NCBI GenBank assembly: GCA_027622975.1
Contig: JAQBVN010000003.1
Span: 1 to 64,000 of the forward strand
DNA from: Bacteroidota bacterium
Lineage (GTDB): Bacteria; Bacteroidota; Bacteroidia; Flavobacteriales_D; Sanyastnellaceae
Reading direction: 5' to 3'
Length of the DNA: 64,000 nt
Numbering within the stretch: position 1 is the first letter of the stretch; each line of letters opens with the position of its first letter. The notes below the pieces were generated by a model. It was not told the DNA's origin. It did not search any database and worked only from the letters and a program-made list of their open reading frames with translations. The position numbers were made by a program, and so were the translations under genes. Below, in pieces: positions 43,951 through 52,630 of this stretch.

Positions 43951-46900
43951 ATGGTTGAATTGCCCAAGCTCCTAGGTCGAGTCGCATGCCTTTTCATGTG
44001 TGCCGAGGCAACCTTGGTTGGCCATTCCCAAGCAACCTTGGATTCATCTGAATCCACACTTGAATCCTATTTCTGCAGTGTGACAGACTTGGAGGACGAA
44101 GGAGCCCAATTTTCGGAAGGACCGCGGTTTGTGCACCAAGATGTTGAGGGATTCCTGTGGTTTTTCAGTGATTTGGCAGCCTATCGTTTCAATGGGACAT
44201 CCTACAGAAAAATCCTCTATTCCGATGTTTTTCAATTTGCGCAAGGATCCCATGAGTACCTACGTGCTGCGTTGAGGCTGCCGGGTGGAGAGTTTGGCCT
44301 TCAATTCGGTGATTCCCCACATGGCATGCCATTGCAAGACACGCTGTGCGCCTTGGATCCCATCCGGCTCGCTGCCAGTCAATCTCCCAACCTACCACCG
44401 TTGGGGCCAGACGACGTTCTTTTTGATCACATGCATCCATCGGACCTACAAAAAGAAAGCCTGTGCTTCCTCGTCAATCGTACGTCTGGAACATCACGGG
44501 TGGTCGAATTCGACGAGCCAACGCAACGATGGGTGACGAGATACCAGTGCTCCTCCCCATGGCAGCCACACGGACTTTATGAATCGTCTGACGTAGGGTT
44601 GTTCCTGCTGTTAGAGCATGAACAGCTCGATTCGATGAAAACAGTGCACTGCCAAGACGGTCGATGCATCACTTCGCCTGCTTCTGCGCAATACATGGTA
44701 CCACAATATGAGTCCCGGCGCTCTCACGTACACAATCTTTGGTTTGGACCTCGAGGTGATGTTCTTTTCGCCGCGTGGGATCGCCCCGACCTGACAGGGT
44801 CACAACAGGATCCCTACATGTATCGAAAGGCAGACGGCAGATTGATGCCTGCCACTCAATCTCCACTGGGTGTGGATTGGTCCACCTTCCTTCCTCTCAA
44901 TCCCGATTACAGAGCCACAGAAGCCCGTCTCAATCCTTGGTCCAATCACATTTGGGTGTTGGATGCGAATCGCCTGTCAGTCTACAACATCCAAGGTCAG
45001 TGTTTGATCCATCACGACTTGCCAGCCTCTGACCGCTTGACCATGGGATTGCATGACCTCCTGTTTCTCGACTCTCAGCAAGCCATTGTTTTGAGCTCTT
45101 TTGGATTGTTCCACGTGGCAGTAGAAAAGAGCGTTTTTCGAAATCACAACTATGCCCTGGCCCCAGAGGGGTTCAACTTGGGCTGCCGAGACATTGTAAG
45201 TTGGAACGGCACCTTGTTGCTGGCCTCAGATGCCACAGGGGTGTATGAAATCGAAGCACACGGCCTCAATCCCTTGTGGCGAACCGACAACAATTGCACT
45301 GGCTTCTACGCCGATGGTGACACCCTCTGGATGGCCTACGGTGGTGGACTTTGGAAAACCGCTGACGCCGATTCCCCGCTTCGAACGGAGCTTGCCTCGT
45401 CCTGTACAGGACAATTTTCATGGGGCCTGAAACGAATGAGTGATGGAACCTTTTACGTCATGCGTGACGGGCTGGAAGCCATTCCACAAGGCGGTCAGGA
45501 AAGCCTGGGTTTGGGAGTGTCCAATAACACCTATGACGTTCTCGAGCTGGATGGGCAAGTGCTGGTTGCAGGCGCTCAAGCACTCCAAGTTTTCAAGCCT
45601 GGTCAATCCTCCCTTGGGCCTGCCAGCACTCTCTATCCAGAGTTGAGATCCATTCAATCAACGTGCTATTCCATCCTGCGAGAAAACGATGACAACATTT
45701 GGTTTTGCACCCAAGGCCAGGGTCTTGTTCTCTGGCAGCCCAAGTCATCCTCTCTGGCTTTCTACAATTCGGACGCCGGACTCCCTTCCAACACGGTGTA
45801 TGGAGCTCTCGTGGCGTCAGACGGTATGGTGTGGGCTTCCACCAACCAAGGGCTGATTTCCGTACATCCTGAAACAGGTGCCATTCGAGTGTTTGGAGAA
45901 AAACGTGGGTTGGTGGAAACTGAATTCAATCGAATGTCTTTCTCCAAACACGACGATGGTCGCATGTACTTTGGGGGATTGGGCAGTGTGACTTCGTTTG
46001 ATCCCGTCGAGGCCCATGAGGCAGATGCCATGCAAGACTTGGCTCCACGGATCGAACGAATCGACCAACACAAGAGTGACGAACACACGGTCTCAGATGT
46101 GACCCTGGAGTTCAGAGAATCAGGACAAATCCACATGGGTTCGGGAGACGATTTTCTATCCATCCATCCAATTGTTCCCGACATGACTGGGACTTCACAT
46201 TCATTTTCTTACCGCTGGTATCAGACCGAGGAAATTCAGGATCTCGATTTGGTTGAATGGTCACCCCTGTTGGACGAAGTATTCTACGTTCCCAGACTCA
46301 GTCAAGGTCAATGGATTGTTGAAATCAAAGCCAAAAGCAGTGAACGTGGATGGCTACCCATGTCTCTGAAAATCCCCGTCTTCGTGGATTTGCCTTTGTT
46401 CATGAATCCGTGGTTTCAGTTGGGGTGCATCGCGAATGTGTTTGGACTCTATGTCCTAGGAGCTTGGTTTCGAAATGTCAGGCTCAGCAGGCGGAACAAA
46501 ACCTTGGAAGCGACTGTTCAGGAGCGCACAACGAGGCTTAGAAAGGCCTTGGCACAGAAAGATTCATTTTTGGCGGAAACCCATCACCGCGTCAAAAACA
46601 ACTTGCAATTGATCAGCAGCTTGATGGATTTGCAGGCTGTACAAATTGAAGATGAAACCATCCGACGAGAATTTGGACAAAGCAAGTCCCGAATTGACTC
46701 CATTGCCCTGATTCACAAACACATCTACACCTTGGAGGAGGGCAATTCCATGGGGTTCCGAGAATATCTGACAGACTTAACGTCCCTCATTGCCGTGGTT
46801 CACACCCCCAACCCAGATACGCTTAGGCTCAAATTGACGGGGGACGAACTTCTGGCAAAACGCGAGCACGGATTGCCCTTGGGCATGTTGTTCAATGAAC

Positions 46901-47160
46901 TGCTGACCAACACAGCCAAACACGCCCTTGACCATGAAGGCACAACCCAAGTGCACTTGGTGGTGCTCGACATGGGTGAAGGCAGGGTTCAAATCACATA
47001 CGATGACCACGGACCGGGATTGCCCGAGGACTTTGACTTCGAGCATGCTTCGTCTTTGGGATTGAGACTCGTGGGAAGATTTGTCAAACAGCTCGGAGGC
47101 ACCGTGATGATTGATGCCGAACAAAGAAGCCGTTTGACGTTCAATCTCAAAGTTGGATAA
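43951..47160 (+). CDS. Sensor histidine kinase, beta-propeller sensor, HisKA_2 type
   Basis: 1069 aa. Hydrophobic N-terminus, then ~760 residues of presumed periplasmic two-component-regulator propeller repeats; the clearest are DNIWFCTQGQGLVLW and DGMVWASTNQGLISVHPETG. A Y_Y_Y-like domain follows (VPRLSQGQWIVEIKAKSS). One membrane helix at ~820-838 (WFQLGCIANVFGLYVLGAWF), a short coiled coil, then the HisKA_2 box ETHHRVKNNLQLISSLMDLQ with phospho-acceptor near His878/His879, and a HATPase_c (LGMLFNELLTNTAKHA; DDHGPGLPEDF; LGLRLVGRFVKQLGG). The signal sensed is unknown. Confidence 0.9.
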   Translation: MVELPKLLGRVACLFMCAEATLVGHSQATLDSSESTLESYFCSVTDLEDEGAQFSEGPRFVHQDVEGFLWFFSDLAAYRFNGTSYRKILYSDVFQFAQGSHEYLRAALRLPGGEFGLQFGDSPHGMPLQDTLCALDPIRLAASQSPNLPPLGPDDVLFDHMHPSDLQKESLCFLVNRTSGTSRVVEFDEPTQRWVTRYQCSSPWQPHGLYESSDVGLFLLLEHEQLDSMKTVHCQDGRCITSPASAQYMVPQYESRRSHVHNLWFGPRGDVLFAAWDRPDLTGSQQDPYMYRKADGRLMPATQSPLGVDWSTFLPLNPDYRATEARLNPWSNHIWVLDANRLSVYNIQGQCLIHHDLPASDRLTMGLHDLLFLDSQQAIVLSSFGLFHVAVEKSVFRNHNYALAPEGFNLGCRDIVSWNGTLLLASDATGVYEIEAHGLNPLWRTDNNCTGFYADGDTLWMAYGGGLWKTADADSPLRTELASSCTGQFSWGLKRMSDGTFYVMRDGLEAIPQGGQESLGLGVSNNTYDVLELDGQVLVAGAQALQVFKPGQSSLGPASTLYPELRSIQSTCYSILRENDDNIWFCTQGQGLVLWQPKSSSLAFYNSDAGLPSNTVYGALVASDGMVWASTNQGLISVHPETGAIRVFGEKRGLVETEFNRMSFSKHDDGRMYFGGLGSVTSFDPVEAHEADAMQDLAPRIERIDQHKSDEHTVSDVTLEFRESGQIHMGSGDDFLSIHPIVPDMTGTSHSFSYRWYQTEEIQDLDLVEWSPLLDEVFYVPRLSQGQWIVEIKAKSSERGWLPMSLKIPVFVDLPLFMNPWFQLGCIANVFGLYVLGAWFRNVRLSRRNKTLEATVQERTTRLRKALAQKDSFLAETHHRVKNNLQLISSLMDLQAVQIEDETIRREFGQSKSRIDSIALIHKHIYTLEEGNSMGFREYLTDLTSLIAVVHTPNPDTLRLKLTGDELLAKREHGLPLGMLFNELLTNTAKHALDHEGTTQVHLVVLDMGEGRVQITYDDHGPGLPEDFDFEHASSLGLRLVGRFVKQLGGTVMIDAEQRSRLTFNLKVG

Positions 47161-47232
47161 TGGACAAGCAGAAGATTTCAATCCCCCATCTTCTCAAACA
47201 CAACTCGGGTCCAGCAAAACCAAGGTCAGCAA

Positions 47233-47280
47233 AACTGCCCATCAGCCAAACTGCCCATCAGCCAAACTGCCCATCAGCCA
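47233..47280. repeat. 16-bp perfect tandem repeat, 3 copies
   Basis: AACTGCCCATCAGCCA at 47233-47248, 47249-47264 and 47265-47280, followed by a partial copy. It lies in the 191-bp gap between the kinase stop and the sucD stop (convergent genes). Nothing else is seen in this gap; no clear terminator. Confidence 0.92.
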
Positions 47281-47351
47281 AACCATGGTCAAACCTGAGA
47301 AACCAACGAATCTCAGAACGTTCGAATACTTATCGACGACTTTTCGGAGAC

Positions 47352-48233
47352 TTACGCCGTGACGGCAGCGAGAACCTCGGCCATCTTCGAGCCGATGTCG
47401 GCAGGGCTGTCCACCACGTGGATGCCGCACTCGCGCATGACGCGCTTTTTCGCTTCGGCCGACTCGTCTTCGCCAGACACGATGGCGCCAGCGTGGCCCA
47501 TGGTGCGGCCCTTGGGTGCCGTGACGCCCGCGATGAAGCCGACGACGGGCTTGGTGCCGTTTGCCTGAATCCAACGTGCTGCTTGGACTTCGAGGTCACC
47601 CCCAATCTCGCCGATCATCACGATGCCCTTTGTTTCGTCGTCCGCCATGAGAAGCTTGACCGCCTCGAGGGTCGTGGTGCCGATGATGGGGTCGCCGCCG
47701 ATGCCGATGGCCGTGGTTTGGCCGAGACCGGCCTTCGTGCACTGGTCCACCGCCTCGTACGTGAGGGTGCCCGACTTGGACACAATGCCCACGACGCCGG
47801 GCTCGAAGATGAAGCCTGGCATGATGCCCACCTTGGCCTGACCCGCGGTGATGATTCCTGGGCAGTTGGGGCCGATGAGGGTGCAGTCGCGCTGGTCGAT
47901 GTACGCCTTCACCTTGACCATGTCCGCCACGGGAATGCCCTCGGTGATGGCGACGATGACCTTGATGCCGGCGTCCGCCGCTTCCATGAGGGCGTCGGCT
48001 GCAAACGCAGGCGGCACGAACACAATGCTCACGTCCGCTCCCGTCTCCGCAACGGCATCCGCCACCGTGTTGAACACGGGGCGGTCGAGGTGGGATTGGC
48101 CTCCTTTCCCTGGCGTCACGCCGCCAACCACGTTGGTGCCGTATTCAATCATTTGGCCTGCGTGGAAGGTGCCTTCGCCTCCGGTGAAGCCTTGAACGAT
48201 GATTTTGGAGTCGCGGTTGACGAGAACGCTCAT
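47352..48233 (-). CDS. sucD: Succinate--CoA ligase (ADP-forming) subunit alpha
   Basis: 293 aa. CoA-binding N-terminus ([20 protein letters not shown]), [22 protein letters not shown], and the active-site loop [11 protein letters not shown] with the phosphohistidine. TCA-cycle enzyme making ATP (or GTP) from succinyl-CoA. sucC is not adjacent. High GC content. A -7 box TAAATTTG lies ~55 nt upstream of the ATG. Confidence 0.96.
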   Translation of the reverse strand: MSVLVNRDSKIIVQGFTGGEGTFHAGQMIEYGTNVVGGVTPGKGGQSHLDRPVFNTVADAVAETGADVSIVFVPPAFAADALMEAADAGIKVIVAITEGIPVADMVKVKAYIDQRDCTLIGPNCPGIITAGQAKVGIMPGFIFEPGVVGIVSKSGTLTYEAVDQCTKAGLGQTTAIGIGGDPIIGTTTLEAVKLLMADDETKGIVMIGEIGGDLEVQAARWIQANGTKPVVGFIAGVTAPKGRTMGHAGAIVSGEDESAEAKKRVMRECGIHVVDSPADIGSKMAEVLAAVTA

Positions 48234-48288
48234 GTCGTGTGGGTTGGATTGTGCGGCGATTGAGTCGCCTTGAATTGTGAATGCGCGG

Positions 48289-48307
48289 CAAATTTAGGCC
48301 AAATTCG
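48289..48307. promoter_or_regulatory. Divergent promoter boxes of sucD and mnmE
   Basis: Minus strand: TAAATTTG (48296 to 48289), a perfect TAnnTTTG, for sucD with a ~48-nt leader. Plus strand: CAAATTCG (48300-48307), then CGCC, then the mnmE ATG at 48312, the leaderless layout. Confidence 0.45.
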
Positions 48308-48311
48308 CGCC

Positions 48312-49688
48312 ATGAACTCCCCCCTTCGCGACGCAGTTGACGGCGCCACGATTTGCGCCATCTCCACCGCCCCCGGTGCGGGTGGAATCGCGGTGGTTCG
48401 CATCTCCGGTTCTGACGCCCTCGCCCTCGGCTCCAAGGTCTTCTCCAAGCCCCTCGACTCGGTGGCCGATCGCTCGGTCGCCTTCGGCCGCTTTCGCGAC
48501 GCCGACGGCACCGTCCTCGACGAAGGCCTCGCCCTCGTTCTTCGCGGCCCCGGTTCCTACACGGGCGAAGACACGGTGGAGTTCAACATTCACGGCTCGC
48601 AGTTCATCCAGCGCGAGGTCATGCGCGCCCTCATCGAAGCGGGTTGCCGACAGGCCGGTCCCGGGGAATTCACGCAGCGGGCCTTCCTCAACGGACGACT
48701 CGACCTCACCCAGGCCGAAGCCGTCGCCGACCTCATCGCCGCAGAGCACGCGGGCGCGCACCGCCTCGCCCTCGATCAACTTCGAGGCGGCTTCGCCCGC
48801 GAGATCAACGCCCTGCGCGAAGCCCTGATTGGCTTTGCAGGCCTTCTCGAACTCGAACTCGATTTTGCCGAAGAGGACGTTGAGTTCGCCGATCGCGAAC
48901 GCTTCGACGCCCTGCTCGCCGACCTCCTCTCCCGCGTCACAAGCCTCGCGGACAGTTTCGCGACCGGCAACGCCATGAAAGAAGGCATCCCGGTCGCCAT
49001 CGTCGGCGCCCCCAACCGCGGCAAGTCCACCCTGCTCAACGCCCTCCTCGGCGACGACCGCGCCATCGTCTCGGACATCCCCGGCACGACCCGCGACACC
49101 GTGGAAGACGCCTGCACCCTCGAGGGCCTGCTTTTTCGGTTCATCGACACGGCCGGCCTTCGGGACACCGACGACGTCGTCGAAGCCGAGGGAATTCGCC
49201 GCGCCTTGGCGAAGGCCTCGAGCGCCTCCACGGTCCTGCTCCTTCTGGACGCCAGCACGGACGCCCACGAAGACGTCCAAGCACGAATCGACGCCCTCGA
49301 CCTCGCGCCCGACGCCCACGTCATCGTGGTCTGGAACAAGTGCGACCTCGCCCCTGCTCCGGCTGGAAATCCAAACCTCTCTACCCTGACCATGAGCGCC
49401 TCCAATGGCACTGGTCTAGACGATCTGCGTCAAGCACTCGTGGAACGATATCACTCCAACGAGCAAGGCCATCGATTGGTGGTCACCAACCTGCGCCACT
49501 TCCAAGCGCTCACAGCCGCCAAAAATACACTGCAAGCTGTTCGAGATGGCCTCGGCAACGGCATCCCGGGTGACCTCGTGGCTGTAGACGCCCGTCAAGC
49601 GCTCCACCACCTCGGAGAAATCACCGGAGCTGTGCACGCGGACGACATTCTTGGTCACATTTTCTCTCACTTCTGCATCGGAAAGTAA
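48312..49688 (+). CDS. mnmE: tRNA modification GTPase MnmE
   Basis: 458 aa from the ATG at 48312 (MNSPLRDAVDGATICAIST). N-terminal folate-binding domain (ISTAPGAGGIAVVRISG), helical domain, inserted G domain with APNRGKSTLLN (G1), DIPGTTRDT (G2/G3), DTAGLRDT and NKCD (G4), and the catalytic C-terminal CIGK. With MnmG it makes 5-carboxymethylaminomethyluridine at wobble U34. Codon composition changes inside the gene: strongly GC-rich to about 49370, then close to the window average. Confidence 0.96.
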   Translation: MNSPLRDAVDGATICAISTAPGAGGIAVVRISGSDALALGSKVFSKPLDSVADRSVAFGRFRDADGTVLDEGLALVLRGPGSYTGEDTVEFNIHGSQFIQREVMRALIEAGCRQAGPGEFTQRAFLNGRLDLTQAEAVADLIAAEHAGAHRLALDQLRGGFAREINALREALIGFAGLLELELDFAEEDVEFADRERFDALLADLLSRVTSLADSFATGNAMKEGIPVAIVGAPNRGKSTLLNALLGDDRAIVSDIPGTTRDTVEDACTLEGLLFRFIDTAGLRDTDDVVEAEGIRRALAKASSASTVLLLLDASTDAHEDVQARIDALDLAPDAHVIVVWNKCDLAPAPAGNPNLSTLTMSASNGTGLDDLRQALVERYHSNEQGHRLVVTNLRHFQALTAAKNTLQAVRDGLGNGIPGDLVAVDARQALHHLGEITGAVHADDILGHIFSHFCIGK

Positions 49689-49712
49689 ACGGTCAGAATT
49701 CCGAGAAAACAA

Positions 49713-49742
49713 AAAGCCCGGACTTTGCGGCCCGGGCTTTCT
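49713..49742. terminator. Bidirectional terminator between mnmE and repeat protein A
   Basis: AAAGCCCGG ... CCGGGCTTT, a 9-bp perfect stem plus flanking A and T runs. It lies between convergent genes and can serve both. Confidence 0.88.
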
Positions 49743-49771
49743 TTGAGGTCACCGACCTCAATTCAATTCCT

Positions 49772-52441
49772 TCATCGCTGGATGGCGAGTCGCTTCACGC
49801 TAACACCTCGTTCATCTGAAAGCATCACGTTGTACGTGCCGCTGCTCAATCCGGACAAGTCCATTACGGTGTTGCCTTGCAGCACAATGTTCTGTTCCGT
49901 CCACACCACGCGACCGGCGCCGTCGAGCACCTGAACCGTCGCTCCTGTGTGGAAGCCAGCGACGGACATGGTCACTTGGCCCGTGGTGGGGTTCGGGAAC
50001 ATGCCAAACGCCAAGCGTGCTTCTTCTACACCGTCGACCTCGCCGACGCAGTCGCAGTTTTCGTCGATTGTGTCGTTGATGGTGTTTTCATCACCGTCGT
50101 CGCATGTGTCCCCCACCAAGATGCAGGAGCCGTCGTCATCTGTGGCCAACTCATCGTAGTTGCATGCATCCATGTTGGTGCATCCTTCCACCTCCAATTC
50201 ATCACAAACGCCATCACCGTCCTGATCGTTGATGCAGTTGCCATCACAATCCAAATACGCCTCAGCGGGGTATTCACAGGTGCCGTCGTCGTCTGTGGCC
50301 AGTTCGTTGTAATTGCAAGCCGCCATGTCGGTGCAACCGACCACCTCCAACTCGTCACATACGCCGTCGCCGTCAGCATCCATCAAGCAATTGCCCTCAC
50401 AGTCGTAATAATCAACAGCATATTCGCAAGATGCGTTGTCTTCGATGGTGGCTTCCATGTCATAGTTACACGCCGTGACGTCCATGCAGCCTGCACAGCT
50501 CTCGAACTCACATGAGCCGTCATCATCCGTAGAAGCCATGTCGTAGTTGCATGCCGTCATGTCGGTACAACCGGCCACCTCCAACTCGTCACATACGCCG
50601 TCGCCGTCGGAATCCATCAAGCATACGCCATCGCAATCGTAGAACTCATCGGCATACACACATGAGCCGTCGTTCTCCGTAGCCACCATGTCGTAGTTGC
50701 AAGCAGTCTGATCATCACAACCGAGTACCTCAAGCTCGTCACATACGCCATCACTGTCGGCATCCATCAAGCATACACCATCGCAATCGTAGAACTCTGC
50801 TGCGTATTCACATGAGCCATCGTTGTCCGTAGCCACCATGTCGTAGTTGCATGCGTCCGTGTCAGTGCAACCCGCTACTTCCAACTCATCACATACGCCA
50901 TCGCCGTCGGAATCCAACAAACATGCGCCGGCACAATCGTAGAACTCTGCTGCGTATTCACATGAGCCATCGTTGTCCGTAGCCACCATGTCGTAGTTGC
51001 ATGCGTCCATTGCGGTGCAACCGGCTACTTCCAGCTCATCACATACGCCATCGCCGTCGGCATCCATCAAGCATGCACCGTCGCAATCGTAGAATTCTTC
51101 CGCATATTGGCATGAACCGTTGTCCTCTGTTGCGGTGTTGTCGTAGTTGCACGCAACAACATCCGTGCAGCCCTGTCCCTCAAATTCGTCACAGATCCCA
51201 TTGTTGTTGAAGTCGTTCACACAATCCCCATTGCAATCAAATGGCGCCGTGGGATAGGTACAGTTGCCACTGTCTTCGGTGGCAGCCGCATTGTAATTGC
51301 ACGCATCTTCATCCGTGCAGCCAAACACCTCAAGCTCGTTGCACACCCCATCACCGTCGTCGTCATTGATGCAGTTGCCATCGCAGTCATATGGGGGAGT
51401 CTCGTACGTGCAGCTGCCATCGCTGTATTCCGCGTCAGGATCATAGTTGCACGCCGTTGGATCCGTGCAGCCAAACACCAAGCACGACAAGAAATCGCAA
51501 GTGCCATTGCTCAACGTGGCGTCTGGATTGAAATTGCATGCATTCTCGTTCATGCAGCCCGCAATCTCTGTGTCATCGCACTGGCCATTGCTGTTGGTAT
51601 CTGCCTCGCAATCACCCCCGCAAATGCCCAATGCATCGAGGAATTGGCATTCACCTTCTATCGTGGCAGCCGCATCGTAATTGCAGGCAGTTTCATCCAT
51701 GCAACCGACACAGGTGTAATCGCATGAACCATCATCTTCCACGGCATTCTCATCATAGTTGCAGGCCAATTCATCCGTGCAGCCAAAATCCAAAAAGTTT
51801 TGGCCACTGAAAGTGCCCGGACCGTCAAAGGGCACTATCATTTGCACTTCATTGGCACCAACACCTAGCGGGAAGACCTGGAAATTGACCTGACCCGAGA
51901 CCGTACCAGAGGTGGTCACCTGCAGAATCAACACTTGCAAATTCGCATTGGGCAAGCCATTGCCTGCCGTGTTCAAAATGTACCACGAGGATCCAATCAA
52001 GGTGTTGGACAACAATTCAGTGGCATTGGCCGTCAAAAAGAACGGAGTGATGGGCTGTGTGGAATCCTCCACAATAGCTGGGTCAGCCGCGTTGGGAATC
52101 CCTGAAAAGGATGCGGGTCCCACCAATCCGATGGTTGCGTAAGTATCATCCACCATTTCAGGGAAAACAATCAAAAACGCGGGGTTTAATCCAGAGGCAT
52201 TCCACGAAGTGTTGTACGAATTGTTGTACGCCCCAGCAGGCGCACTCACCTGCAGTGTCGCATCATTGTTGCCGTACACCGCACTCATGCGGTCCGTGGC
52301 ATCGTTCATGTTTACGTAAAAACGGTAGGTGGTCAAGCCGGTTTGAACCGCATCTGTGGCCTCTACAGTCATGGTGTACTGGGCCTGTCCCGTGACGCAG
52401 ATCCAGAGCATCAGCATCCCAACAAGGGTCAAATGTTTCAT
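49772..52441 (-). CDS. T9SS-exported Cys/Asp-rich repeat protein A
   Basis: 889 aa. Signal peptide 1-20; an N-terminal domain 21-~215 of unknown family, also present in protein B; then 13 repeats from residue ~220. Each repeat reads GCTDxxACNYDxxATxDDGSC, and most are followed by a YDCDGxCLxDxDGDGVCDELEV half. The second half resembles thrombospondin type 3/dockerin-like Ca2+ loops (DxDGDGxxD); each full module has about six Cys. C-terminus: type A sorting domain (AFGMFPNPTTGQVTM... GTYNVMLSDERG). Likely a Ca2+-stiffened cell-surface fibre (inference). Four central modules are nearly identical at DNA level with a ~150-bp period. The repeats are known in marine Bacteroidota surface proteins; function is not described to my knowledge. 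Confidence 0.88.
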   Translation of the reverse strand: MKHLTLVGMLMLWICVTGQAQYTMTVEATDAVQTGLTTYRFYVNMNDATDRMSAVYGNNDATLQVSAPAGAYNNSYNTSWNASGLNPAFLIVFPEMVDDTYATIGLVGPASFSGIPNAADPAIVEDSTQPITPFFLTANATELLSNTLIGSSWYILNTAGNGLPNANLQVLILQVTTSGTVSGQVNFQVFPLGVGANEVQMIVPFDGPGTFSGQNFLDFGCTDELACNYDENAVEDDGSCDYTCVGCMDETACNYDAAATIEGECQFLDALGICGGDCEADTNSNGQCDDTEIAGCMNENACNFNPDATLSNGTCDFLSCLVFGCTDPTACNYDPDAEYSDGSCTYETPPYDCDGNCINDDDGDGVCNELEVFGCTDEDACNYNAAATEDSGNCTYPTAPFDCNGDCVNDFNNNGICDEFEGQGCTDVVACNYDNTATEDNGSCQYAEEFYDCDGACLMDADGDGVCDELEVAGCTAMDACNYDMVATDNDGSCEYAAEFYDCAGACLLDSDGDGVCDELEVAGCTDTDACNYDMVATDNDGSCEYAAEFYDCDGVCLMDADSDGVCDELEVLGCDDQTACNYDMVATENDGSCVYADEFYDCDGVCLMDSDGDGVCDELEVAGCTDMTACNYDMASTDDDGSCEFESCAGCMDVTACNYDMEATIEDNASCEYAVDYYDCEGNCLMDADGDGVCDELEVVGCTDMAACNYNELATDDDGTCEYPAEAYLDCDGNCINDQDGDGVCDELEVEGCTNMDACNYDELATDDDGSCILVGDTCDDGDENTINDTIDENCDCVGEVDGVEEARLAFGMFPNPTTGQVTMSVAGFHTGATVQVLDGAGRVVWTEQNIVLQGNTVMDLSGLSSGTYNVMLSDERGVSVKRLAIQR
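50350..51720 (-). repeat. Array of ~150-bp coding repeats in protein A
   Basis: Blocks such as CCGTAGCCACCATGTCGTAG recur at about 150-bp spacing (for example near 50680, 50830 and 50980). They encode successive ACNYDMVAT...DGVCDELEV modules. Confidence 0.85.
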
Positions 52442-52546
52442 GGATTGAAATTAAGTGTGAATCGGAAGGCAAGGTAAGATGTCTGGCTCGTGCTGGGTCC
52501 TTCGCAAGGGTGAAAGATGTGCAATTTCCAAACACACCAAAAAAAA

Positions 52547-52584
52547 ACATGCCCGATCCTACTTTGCAGGACCGGGCATGTTCC
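52547..52584 (-). terminator. Terminator after repeat protein B
   Basis: Stem AACATGCCCG-A-TCCT / AGGA-C-CGGGCATGTT (14 pairs, one mismatch) with an A run on the plus strand, that is T on the minus strand. It stands between gene B and gene A, so A needs its own promoter; a weak TACCTTGC lies ~36 nt before the A ATG. Confidence 0.88.
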
Positions 52585-52630
52585 GAAAGTGATGCACGGA
52601 GATAGACCCGTGCAAGCGTGGAGGTTGACC

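Noticed and set aside
48294-49319. 341-codon minus frame overlapping mnmE
   Set aside because: mnmE has all GTPase motifs; the minus frame is Glu/Gly/Val-rich and has none.
49990-51800. Regular DNA repeats resembling a CRISPR array
   Set aside because: The repeats are in-frame protein modules inside one long coding sequence, with no unique spacers of constant length and no cas genes.
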